DNA of 28,946 nt from a virus. The stretch covers positions 65,137-94,082 of IMG/VR virus record IMGVR_UViG_3300030090_003378; one strand, given 5' to 3'. Below are positions 6,073 to 13,431 of this stretch, piece after piece (within the stretch, counting starts at the first letter, position 1; each line of letters opens with the position of its first letter). Position numbers and translations under genes: made by a program. The notes beneath the pieces were generated by a model. It was not told the DNA's origin. It saw only the letters and a list, made by a program, of their open reading frames with translations, and ran no database searches.

Positions 6073-7130
6073 TGGGTGGATTAGTAAACGATGAGATTAG
6101 TTTAACGTTTGATGATGTATTTATTGTCCCTCAATATTCTGAAATTAGAAGTCGTAGTGATATTGAAACATGGTCAAGTGTAGGAGAAGGTATTGGGTTA
6201 AATGTTCCACTAATCGCTACACCTATGGACACTATTTGTGAAAAAGAAATGGCTATTGCTTTAGGACAATTAGGTGGCATGGGAACAATTCACAGATTTA
6301 TGAGCATTGATGAACAGATTGCTCAAGTAAATGAAACTTTGAACTATGTTAGTAATACTCATTTAGCCGCCGCTGTTGGTGTAGGTCAAAGTGACCGTAA
6401 AAGAATTACAAGGTTATGTCAGGAAACAGACATTCAGATTCTAAATGTTGATATTGCACATGGTCATCACCAATTGATGAAAGAAACAATAGGTGCAATA
6501 CGCGCAGGATTTCCTGAAATTCATATAATGGCAGGAACTGTTTGCACACCTGAAGCAGTAAAAGATTTAATTGAATGGGGTGCAGACTCTATTCAAGTTG
6601 GTGTAGGTAATGGTTCACTATGCACTACAAGAATTAAAGCCGGTGTAGGTGTTCCTCAATTTACAGCATTAAGAAAATGTGTGAAAGCGTGTCATTCTTC
6701 AGGTGTAGCAATTATCGCTAATGGTGGTTGTAAAAGTCCGGGAGATATTGCTAAGGCTATTGCCGCAGGTGCATCAGCAGTTGTTGTTGGAAGTTTATTT
6801 GCTGGAACAAAAGAAACACCGGGAGATATTAGAAAGACAGGAACATGGCCTAACGAAACATTATACAAAGCATATCGTGGAAGTGCTTCAGCAGATTCTA
6901 AATCAGCACGAGGCGAGAAAACAAACATTGAAGGAACGTCACAAGTAGTTCTGTATCGCGGTAAAGTAAAGAGAATTGTTGATGATATTATGGATGGGCT
7001 TAGGTCATCAATGTCCTATACAGGTTCAGATACAATTGCTAAGTTCCAAAATAATGCTGTATTCAATAGAGTTAGTCAAGCAGGTTTGAGTGAAGCACAA
7101 CCACATGGATTAGGAAGGAATAGTTTATGA
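6072..7130 (+). CDS. IMP dehydrogenase/GMP reductase family enzyme, most like GMP reductase
   Basis: 352 aa TIM-barrel purine enzyme without CBS domains. The catalytic-cysteine loop is G-V-G-N-G-S-L-C184-T-T-R and the phosphate-binding loops are ANGGC...GDI and VVVGSLFAGTKETPG. Several features resemble the GMP reductases of Firmicutes: NVDIAHGH (125-132), the flap segment around GSAS-x-x-x-K-S-A-R-G-E-K-T-N-I-E-G with a Glu at 288, and SSMSYTG near the C-terminus. The Arg-Tyr pair of the IMPDH flap is not seen. The C-terminal AGLSEAQPHG is IMPDH-like, so activity cannot be settled by eye. GMP reductase would convert GMP to IMP with NADPH; IMPDH would form XMP. The gene overlaps PolB by ATGA, suggesting coordinated nucleotide supply and replication. 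Confidence 0.88.
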   Translation: MGGLVNDEISLTFDDVFIVPQYSEIRSRSDIETWSSVGEGIGLNVPLIATPMDTICEKEMAIALGQLGGMGTIHRFMSIDEQIAQVNETLNYVSNTHLAAAVGVGQSDRKRITRLCQETDIQILNVDIAHGHHQLMKETIGAIRAGFPEIHIMAGTVCTPEAVKDLIEWGADSIQVGVGNGSLCTTRIKAGVGVPQFTALRKCVKACHSSGVAIIANGGCKSPGDIAKAIAAGASAVVVGSLFAGTKETPGDIRKTGTWPNETLYKAYRGSASADSKSARGEKTNIEGTSQVVLYRGKVKRIVDDIMDGLRSSMSYTGSDTIAKFQNNAVFNRVSQAGLSEAQPHGLGRNSL

Positions 7131-9565
7131 TTATTACAGAAGCACAAGGAAATATCCATATGAGATGGAGAGATAAAGAAGGTAATAGAAGAACATTAAC
7201 TGATGAAGATTTCAAAAGTTATTTCTATATTGAACGTGGTGAACCACAGCCCGCTTATTTTGATTTTAGACGTAAGGGTGAATTAATTAGAATTAGACCT
7301 ACTTATGATATGGAATGTGATGAAGTAAATATTACAGGACAACCTTTGGTTAAAGTTATTGTAGATGAACCGAAACACGTTTATGACTTAAGAGGTAAGT
7401 GGGATAAAACATATGAAGCAGATGTTTCAATGGTTAGAAAATACTGTAAGGGTGAATCAGAATTTCCTGAATATCAATATCGCAAATGGTATCTTGATAT
7501 TGAAACTCAAGTAGAGGGAAGATATGATGGGCAGATTAACGCTATTACTGTTTATGATAACTACGATGATACATACTATGTTATGAGTTGGTTTCCAACA
7601 GAACCTATGCCTGACATAGATATGGATTTATCATCGGGAAATACTGAGTTCATTATGTTTGAAGATGAAAAGGAAATGCTTGAACACTTCATTAAACTAA
7701 TGCAAGATTGTGACCCTGATATTATCATTGGTTGGTATATCATGGGATTCGATTTGCCTAAGATTCTCGAACGTATTGCTGAAAATGATTTGAACCCTCG
7801 CGCATTATCTCCTATTAATGAAGTAAAGGGTTGTGGGTATAAGCAAGTCTATAATACAGACTATACTAATACCACCCAAGTTATCAAGGGTCGTTACACA
7901 TATTGTTTGATGACAACATTTGAACGATTGTGGCTTGATTCACAAAAGGGCAATCTACCTTCATTAGCATTAGACTATTGTTCAAAGTTAGTATTAGGAC
8001 CGGAAGCAGGTAAGGTAGAAAAGGGCGACCAAGCAGATGATTTCTTTAAAACCGCATGGATAGAGAAAACACAATTGTTCTTAGAATACAACAAGATGGA
8101 TGTTGAACTTATGGTTCGCATGGATAATGAAATGAATATCAGTGAAAATTCCATAGCACTACAAAGACTACTACAATGCCCTCTTGATGTTACTTTCTAT
8201 AATAGCCAAATGGGTGCAACATATTTTATGCGTCATGCAGGATGGGTAGCACCAACAGGTGTTAAAGGAAGTAAAGGTAAATATGAAGCGGCTTTCGTAA
8301 TGAGTCCTAAACATGAAAAAACATTTGGACTACATGAGAACGTTGCGGTATTTGACTACAAATCACTTTACCCATCAATGATGGCCGCAAGGAACATTTC
8401 ATGGGAAACTAAGAATGTTGATAGAGCAGGTCACTTTTATGATATTGATTTTAGTGTTCCTAAGACACTAACGTTTTGGGAAAGTCAATCAACAGATGTA
8501 GAGTTTGCAGTAGAGCCGCTTGGTGTTTTACCAAAGGCTGTTCTTTCACTTATGGAATTGAGAGATTCTTACAAAAAGAAAATGAGAGAAGCAGAAACAG
8601 ATGAAGAATACCGTAAGTGGCATTCAGCACAAATGGCTACTAAGCGAGTCGTAAATGCTTTCTATGGTGTATTAGCCAAAGATGGATTTGGTTGGGGTGA
8701 TATGGAAATGGCCGCCGCAATTACAGCAAGTGCAAGAGAGGCTATGAGAGCAATTGGATTCAAAGCAAGAGAGTTTGGTTATGAAGTAATTTATGGACAT
8801 ACTGATTCCATTTTTGTTAAGGTTAGAGATGTTGAGGATGCTAAACAATTGTGCATCAGGCTGAATGACTATGTGCGTAAAGATGTATTTAATGAATGTG
8901 TAGAGTTAGAGTTTGAAAAGATGATTCATTCATTCTTCCTATCAAAGAAAAAGAATCGCTACTGTGGTTATCTTTCATGGGTTGATGGTGAATACCTTGA
9001 AGAACCAAAATTCTTTGTTATGGGTTTTGAGATGAAGAAGAGTAATGAAACTGCGATAGCCAAAGATTTCCAATCGTCAGTATTGAAAATGGTTGCTCGC
9101 GGAGAAGAAGAACTTAATGTAACAAAGTATGCGAAGAATATGTATAACAAGATTTTAAAGGGTGATGTAGAAGTAAATGATGTGGCAAAAAGAAGAAGGT
9201 TAAGGACACCGCTTGAAGACTACAAATCTATCGGTGGTGGAACAGCAGGTGTTTATTATCATAATATTTATCTTAATGATAATGAACCTATTAATGTGGG
9301 AGATAGTTTCTACTTTTATACTGTGGACACTCATGGTATAACAAAGTTTCCCTCACAATATGAAATAAATGGTAAAGTAAGAAATGTAGAATATATTGCA
9401 GCAAAGAAAATTAGTGACGTGATTGATAATTTCCCCGTTGCTTGGGGTAAAATAGCAGAAGCAGAAATCGTTAAGAAAATAAATTTGATATACGACAGTA
9501 TGGAATGGGATTTAACTAACGTATCAAATGTAGGAATACAAAAGAAATTAGATGAATGGTGGTAA
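7127..9565 (+). CDS. polB: Family B DNA polymerase with 3'-5' exonuclease
   Basis: 812 aa replicative polymerase. Exonuclease motifs: Exo I YLDIET (D124, E126), Exo II IIIGWYIMGFDLP (D209) and Exo III YNKMD (Y321, D325), so proofreading is intact. Polymerase motifs: A VFDYKSLYPSMM (D410), B KRVVNAFYG (506-514), C YGHTDS (556-561), then the thumb-proximal KKKNRY (607-612). Motif C has His where most family members have Asp; the second Asp (D560), the metal ligand, is kept. The extreme C-terminus Q-K-K-L-D-E-W-W (805-812) fits the PIP-box consensus and should bind the clamp encoded at 3993. It overlaps the upstream gene by ATGA. Length and motif order fit protein-independent, clamp-dependent archaeal PolB rather than protein-primed PolB (no TPR insertions recognised). 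Confidence 0.97.
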   Translation: MIITEAQGNIHMRWRDKEGNRRTLTDEDFKSYFYIERGEPQPAYFDFRRKGELIRIRPTYDMECDEVNITGQPLVKVIVDEPKHVYDLRGKWDKTYEADVSMVRKYCKGESEFPEYQYRKWYLDIETQVEGRYDGQINAITVYDNYDDTYYVMSWFPTEPMPDIDMDLSSGNTEFIMFEDEKEMLEHFIKLMQDCDPDIIIGWYIMGFDLPKILERIAENDLNPRALSPINEVKGCGYKQVYNTDYTNTTQVIKGRYTYCLMTTFERLWLDSQKGNLPSLALDYCSKLVLGPEAGKVEKGDQADDFFKTAWIEKTQLFLEYNKMDVELMVRMDNEMNISENSIALQRLLQCPLDVTFYNSQMGATYFMRHAGWVAPTGVKGSKGKYEAAFVMSPKHEKTFGLHENVAVFDYKSLYPSMMAARNISWETKNVDRAGHFYDIDFSVPKTLTFWESQSTDVEFAVEPLGVLPKAVLSLMELRDSYKKKMREAETDEEYRKWHSAQMATKRVVNAFYGVLAKDGFGWGDMEMAAAITASAREAMRAIGFKAREFGYEVIYGHTDSIFVKVRDVEDAKQLCIRLNDYVRKDVFNECVELEFEKMIHSFFLSKKKNRYCGYLSWVDGEYLEEPKFFVMGFEMKKSNETAIAKDFQSSVLKMVARGEEELNVTKYAKNMYNKILKGDVEVNDVAKRRRLRTPLEDYKSIGGGTAGVYYHNIYLNDNEPINVGDSFYFYTVDTHGITKFPSQYEINGKVRNVEYIAAKKISDVIDNFPVAWGKIAEAEIVKKINLIYDSMEWDLTNVSNVGIQKKLDEWW

Positions 9566-9567
9566 TA

Positions 9568-10059
9568 ATGGGAAAAACAAAAACATATGCTAAAAGCATA
9601 GGACAATTAAGAGAAAAGATGAATAAAATGGAAGAAGAATATAATGGGTTAGAAGAACAACTCAAAGAACTTCTTGAAAAAGAATCTGAACTATGGGTGA
9701 AGAAAGGTGAATGTGTAATTTGTGGAGCAAAAGGCTATACAGAATGGCATCATATTATTTCACAACATAGATGTAAGGAAGAAGGTTTAGACCACTACAT
9801 TAAGATGCGTTCTAATGTAGTAGAATTATGCAAACCTTGTCATGATTTGACAACTGCTTCTATGATAAATAAAAATAGAAAGGGTGGAGCGGCTAAGGTA
9901 TCAGATGATAATATAGATAAGGCACCAACCGAAGCACAAATTAACTACATCAAGAAATTAAAAGGCGATGTAGAAAAGGCAGAAAATATGAACAGGGGGG
10001 AAGTCAGTAAATATATTGACGAATTAAAAAACTACGAGGGGAAGGTCAAGACAGCCTAA
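9568..10059 (+). CDS. HNH-domain protein with N-terminal coiled coil
   Basis: 163 aa. Residues about 10-50 are a heptad-like coiled coil (MNKMEEEYNGLEEQLKELLE). A zinc-bound HNH motif follows: C-x2-C (CVICG), the catalytic-type W-H-H-I, N-V-V-E-L, then C-x2-C-H (CKPCHD). The last 45 residues (P-T-E-A-Q-I-N-Y-I-K-K-L through S-K-Y-I-D-E-L-K) look like a small helical domain often joined to phage proteins. HNH proteins nick or cut DNA; as a free-standing gene between PolB and a Cas4-like nuclease it could be a homing endonuclease or a recombination/packaging nuclease. The ATG at 9568 follows GGTGGT in the end of polB; a longer frame from 9556 would overlap polB. Confidence 0.8.
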   Translation: MGKTKTYAKSIGQLREKMNKMEEEYNGLEEQLKELLEKESELWVKKGECVICGAKGYTEWHHIISQHRCKEEGLDHYIKMRSNVVELCKPCHDLTTASMINKNRKGGAAKVSDDNIDKAPTEAQINYIKKLKGDVEKAENMNRGEVSKYIDELKNYEGKVKTA

Positions 10060-10094
10060 AAAGACCGGACCCCGAATATGTAAAGGTGATTAGA

Positions 10095-10952
10095 ATGAGA
10101 AAAGAACATGATGAATATACATACAAATGGGAAGAAGATTGCGGAAAGTTATTGAAGATTACAAAATCTTCATTAGGGACGTTTGGGTTTTGCCCTGCAA
10201 GTTACAAGTATTCTTATCTTGAAGATATTAGACAAGCGACAAGTCCCGCTATGATTAAGGGAACAATTATCCATAATGCTCAAGAAGAGTTTTGGAAGAT
10301 GGTTGATGTTGATGAAGCAAGAAAGGTAGCAGATGACCCAATGAAATTACAGAAACACTTTAGAGGATTATACCCTGAAGCACCTGAAGAGGACTATGAA
10401 GATATTTACAGGGCTATGACAGCATACAATACAGAACGGTTTATCGAATGTATTGAAGAAGAGTCAGTAGATAACTTTGTTCCTGTTGGTAATGAGATAA
10501 TGCTTAACGCAAGATACACAACAGAAGATGGACAGGTAGTTCACCTTCAAGGAATTATTGACCGTATCTTCTATGAAGATGGTGGCTACATTCCTATGGA
10601 ATTAAAAACAGGTGCATGGAAGGATTCAAAGAAAACGATGATGAGAAAGGAAATGGCTTTCTACAAACTGTTGTTTGAACACGCAACAGATGAGGATATT
10701 ATAGCGGCAGGTTTAGACCCTAATATTCCTTTCACACATTGGGGATGGTATTACCCTGCAAGTAACTATGTTTGGGTAGAGAAAGTAAGTAACCGTAGTG
10801 AACAGGCTATGCAGAGAAGTATGAAGAAACTACTTGAAGCATACCAACAGCAAGAGTTTAACTTTGAATACTACTACAAAAAGTGCATTCACTGTGGACA
10901 TTATGACCATTGTGAAGCCGCCGCCGGAGGTAGTCAATATGAGTGGTTCTAA
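10095..10952 (+). CDS. Cas4/RecB-like PD-(D/E)XK nuclease with Fe-S cluster cysteines
   Basis: 285 aa. PD-(D/E)XK motifs appear in order: G-T-I-I-H60, G-I-I-D156-R, M-E169-L-K171-T and the following E-M-A-F-Y helix. Four cysteines are arranged as in Cas4 and AddB: C33 at the N-terminus (FCPASYKY) and C264-x2-C267-x5-C273 near the C-terminus, expected to hold a 4Fe-4S cluster. Such viral enzymes process DNA ends for recombination or make 3' overhangs. No cas1, cas2 or CRISPR array is nearby, so this is a stand-alone viral nuclease. AAAGGTGATT precedes ATG 10095; a GTG at 10086 falls inside that site. Its end overlaps the next gene by 14 bases. Confidence 0.9.
   Translation: MRKEHDEYTYKWEEDCGKLLKITKSSLGTFGFCPASYKYSYLEDIRQATSPAMIKGTIIHNAQEEFWKMVDVDEARKVADDPMKLQKHFRGLYPEAPEEDYEDIYRAMTAYNTERFIECIEEESVDNFVPVGNEIMLNARYTTEDGQVVHLQGIIDRIFYEDGGYIPMELKTGAWKDSKKTMMRKEMAFYKLLFEHATDEDIIAAGLDPNIPFTHWGWYYPASNYVWVEKVSNRSEQAMQRSMKKLLEAYQQQEFNFEYYYKKCIHCGHYDHCEAAAGGSQYEWF
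10926..10931 (+). promoter_or_regulatory. Strong ribosome-binding site GGAGGT deciding the start at 10939
   Basis: GGAGGT lies 7 nt before ATG 10939 and inside the Cas4-like gene. The longer open frame from 10834 has no such site and would run antisense-free through the Cas4 coding sequence, so the shorter start is preferred. Confidence 0.7.
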
Positions 10953-11268
10953 TGAGGAAATGCAATTCAAACCATTAACAAGATTAGGGCGAAGAAAGAA
11001 AAACAGATATTGGGCTAAATATATTGATACAATTATGGCCGATGGTAATGCAAGAACTTCTTCAAGAATACATGCAGAAATGTTAACGTATGTAAAAAAT
11101 AAATGTAAAGAAGAAGGTCGTGCATATTCAGGTAAAAACTTGCCATCTGTTAGACAAGTTGCGGCACACTTAACATACAGTGAAAAGTATAGTAAAGAAA
11201 GATTACCGAATAAAGGATTAAAATACAAATGTGAATGGAGGATTATAGATGACGTATGTGACGTATGA
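10939..11268 (+). CDS. Putative HTH-like protein, paralogue of the domain at 151-483
   Basis: 109 aa, basic in its first half (R-L-G-R-R-K-K). Residues 28-78 share the pattern Y-I-D-x-x-M-x-D-G-x-x-R ... P-x-x-R-x-V-x-x-x-L with residues 7-53 of the zinc-finger protein at 151. The second part (NLPSVRQVAAHL) reads like a recognition helix of a winged or simple HTH. It lacks the CxxCxGxG zinc module of its paralogue, although it has a few cysteines (KCK, KCEW). The start is fixed by GGAGGT at 10926-10931. It overlaps both neighbours (GGAGG of the next gene lies at about 11235). A DNA-binding or regulatory role is inferred only. Confidence 0.65.
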   Translation: MSGSNEEMQFKPLTRLGRRKKNRYWAKYIDTIMADGNARTSSRIHAEMLTYVKNKCKEEGRAYSGKNLPSVRQVAAHLTYSEKYSKERLPNKGLKYKCEWRIIDDVCDV

Positions 11269-11722
11269 AGGATTTGAAAAGAGTGGAATAATTGAAGATA
11301 TAATTACACATAGAGAATGGACATTAGATGATATTGTTAATCTACACGATACCGTGTATGATATATCTAAAGAAATAGTAGATAACATGGATATTGAAAC
11401 ATTGTTTTTCGTTACAGCAGATGAACAAGTTTTACCTGTTGAAAATCCAGAACAAACTATTGGGCAACTTCTCCATTCTAAAGCAAGAGTATTAGTTACT
11501 AAGATGGTTAAACAAGTGATGAATGAATATATGAAAACAGCAAAGGTGAAATTTAATGATACTGATAATAATACCAATGAGATGGATGACGAAAATATCG
11601 TGGAAACTCTCAGTCCTATGGCTGAAGATAAAAACGAAATTTCAGAAGGTCTTAAGGAAGTAATGAATGCAGATGTTAAGCAATTAACAAAAGAAGAAAT
11701 GGAAAAAATGGGAATGATTTAG
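11249..11722 (+). CDS. Acidic protein of unknown function
   Basis: 157 aa, very acidic, with a low-complexity linker (NDTDNNTNEMDDENIVETL, about residues 103-121) separating a helical N-terminal region from a charged C-terminus (LTKEEMEKMGMI). No catalytic motif, cysteine cluster or membrane segment. No family recognised. GGAGG about 10 nt before the ATG; the start overlaps the upstream gene by 20 bases and the stop is directly followed by the primase ATG. Position next to primase suggests a replication or transcription accessory, but this is guesswork. Confidence 0.6.
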   Translation: MTYVTYEGFEKSGIIEDIITHREWTLDDIVNLHDTVYDISKEIVDNMDIETLFFVTADEQVLPVENPEQTIGQLLHSKARVLVTKMVKQVMNEYMKTAKVKFNDTDNNTNEMDDENIVETLSPMAEDKNEISEGLKEVMNADVKQLTKEEMEKMGMI

Positions 11723-12754
11723 ATGTATTTTCCGAGAGAAATGTGGGCAGGTAGCCATATACAAGGTGCTATCAACCCACCAAGAATAGTAGTAAAGGAT
11801 AGGGAAGAGTATTCCAAGTTTATCCGTAACTACAATGGACGTATGAATGTCTATACGTCTGTTTATGATTTTGAATATTTCTCTAACAATCGTGGATTGG
11901 AACATACTATTATTTTGGACCGACTATTCTTAGACTTTGATGCACATGATGGAGAATTACAAGAAGCGTTTGAAGCGTGTAATGCTATGCACATTTGGTT
12001 GAAGGCTAAGGATATTAAACATAACATGGCTTTTAGTGGTCGTGGATTCTATATCTTTGTTTATGGGGAACGAACCCATAGTCTTAGGCGTGTTAAGGCA
12101 TTCTTTAACATTTGTCACGATGTAGTGAACAAATCCCCTACATTGGATAATAGAGTAATTAACAACGCAAGACTACGACGAGTGTTCAATTCATACCATA
12201 TGATTGCTCAAAGGTATTGCATACCAATAGATACTGTTGATATGATGAAGGGTCTTGATTGGATATTAGAAATATCTGATAGACCAAGCAAATATGAACC
12301 TGTATACTATGGAGAGAAATTAGTAGAATGGCCTGAAGTAAAACAGTTTGATGCTGTTGAGATTGAAATTGATTCAGTAGAAAGTCCGGGTTCATTACCT
12401 ATACTTCCCTGCTTACTCAATGCTTGCATGGTAGAGAATCCTAATCATCGAGCAAGGGTTCTTCTTGTCCAATGGTATAACGAAGTATTGTCTGAACTTG
12501 CAGTATTGGATAATGACTTAACGTGCCAACCAAGAGAAGTAACAGGGTTAGTTCTAAACAATATCAAAGCGAGTATCGAAAAGGAAATCAACACGATAGC
12601 AAGTAACGATGATGTTTGGATTGATTACAATGCGTATGAAACAAGAAAACACGTTGGCTTCATTGTGGATAAGAGATACATGAGTCCTTCTTGCTCAACA
12701 TTAATTGAAGAAGGGTTTTGTGTAGGTAAGTGTTGGAGATATAGTGAGGAATAA
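11723..12754 (+). CDS. Archaeo-eukaryotic primase (AEP), PriS-like
   Basis: 343 aa. AEP motif I is LFLDFDAHD with the two metal-binding aspartates D71 and D73. Motif II corresponds to FSGRGFYIFV (104-113), where the usual S-G-x-G-x-H has Tyr110 instead of His. Motif III corresponds to the D-N-R-x-x-N-N-A-R-L-R-R segment (142-153). The C-terminal region has S-C-S-T-L-x-x-x-G-F-C-x-x-x-C-W (about 322-340), with cysteines like the C-terminal metal-binding region of archaeal/eukaryal primase large subunits (PriL). This suggests a single-chain primase with catalytic and PriL-like parts, as in some viral AEPs. It would lay down primers for PolB. It starts directly after the upstream stop with no strong ribosome-binding site visible, so it is probably translationally coupled. 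Confidence 0.82.
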   Translation: MYFPREMWAGSHIQGAINPPRIVVKDREEYSKFIRNYNGRMNVYTSVYDFEYFSNNRGLEHTIILDRLFLDFDAHDGELQEAFEACNAMHIWLKAKDIKHNMAFSGRGFYIFVYGERTHSLRRVKAFFNICHDVVNKSPTLDNRVINNARLRRVFNSYHMIAQRYCIPIDTVDMMKGLDWILEISDRPSKYEPVYYGEKLVEWPEVKQFDAVEIEIDSVESPGSLPILPCLLNACMVENPNHRARVLLVQWYNEVLSELAVLDNDLTCQPREVTGLVLNNIKASIEKEINTIASNDDVWIDYNAYETRKHVGFIVDKRYMSPSCSTLIEEGFCVGKCWRYSEE

Positions 12755-12756
12755 TT

Positions 12757-13431
12757 ATGTTAATGATAGATAAGAGAGAAGAGTCAAAACTTTCACGAAG
12801 CGTAGAGAAGATATTTTCAAATATGAATAAGCCCTACGATAAAGTATGGTTAGAGATTGGTGACTACATTGTTCAATCAGAACCGTCATTATGCATAGAA
12901 GCAAAAACAACAGCAGACTTTTTGGCATCAGTTAAAAACAAAAGAATATTTAACCAAATAGATAATATGGATAGAGAATACGATAATAATATATTACTAA
13001 TTTACGGAAACCTACAAGACGCAACAGAATATATGACAAAGAATATGAAATACAAACAACAATTAAAGAAACAATTCGTAGGCGCATTAAGTTCAATAAC
13101 ATTACACACAGATATAAAACCAATATGGGTAGATTCACATACAACAGCCGCCCATATAATAGCAGCATTATACACACACGTAGAAAAGAAATTGATAATA
13201 CACAAACAACTACCAAAGAAAGTAAGAACAGATGATGTAAGAGTAGACGTATTAATACAAATAAAAGGAATATCAATTGAAAAAGCAAAAACACTATTAG
13301 ATAAATTTGGCAGTATTGCTGAAATTGTCGTTGCTTCAGAAAAAGAAATTTGTGAAGTGGAAGGTATTGGAAAGGTAACGGCTTCCAATATACATAAAGC
13401 GTTCAACCAAGAACGGGAGGTTAAATACTAA
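12757..13431 (+). CDS. XPF/ERCC4-type structure-specific nuclease with helix-hairpin-helix domain
   Basis: 224 aa. The ERCC4 nuclease core shows I-D5-K-R-E near the start, G35-D36-Y, E48-A-K50-T and D54-F-L-A-S-V with R63-I-F-N-Q-I. The usual G-D-Xn-E-R-K-x3-D signature has Ala for Arg (EAK), while the metal and catalytic residues D, E, K and D remain. Residues about 169-216 carry two helix-hairpin-helix turns (I-K-G-I, V-E-G-I-G-K), the DNA-binding tail of archaeal XPF and Mus81-like enzymes. It should cut forks, flaps or junctions during viral replication or recombination. No helicase domain is present. Bases about 12,895-13,308 have codon use unlike the rest of the gene and its neighbours. 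It lies 2 bp after the primase gene and overlaps the helicase start. Confidence 0.9.
   Translation: MLMIDKREESKLSRSVEKIFSNMNKPYDKVWLEIGDYIVQSEPSLCIEAKTTADFLASVKNKRIFNQIDNMDREYDNNILLIYGNLQDATEYMTKNMKYKQQLKKQFVGALSSITLHTDIKPIWVDSHTTAAHIIAALYTHVEKKLIIHKQLPKKVRTDDVRVDVLIQIKGISIEKAKTLLDKFGSIAEIVVASEKEICEVEGIGKVTASNIHKAFNQEREVKY

Noticed and set aside
10095-10952. Cas4-like gene as evidence of a CRISPR locus
   Set aside because: No repeat-spacer array and no cas1 or cas2 nearby. Stand-alone Cas4/RecB-like Fe-S nucleases are common in archaeal viruses.
10830-11228. 132-aa - strand frame opposite the second HTH-like gene
   Set aside because: It overlaps two supported + strand genes, has no ribosome-binding site, and its Leu/Phe/Ser-rich content is typical of an antisense shadow.
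13002-13406. 134-aa open frame on the - strand (and another, 12950-13294) within the ERCC4 gene
   Set aside because: Both are stop-free because of the unusual A- and C-rich composition of the patch. Neither has a ribosome-binding site, and they are antisense to a clear nuclease. The composition itself is reported instead.
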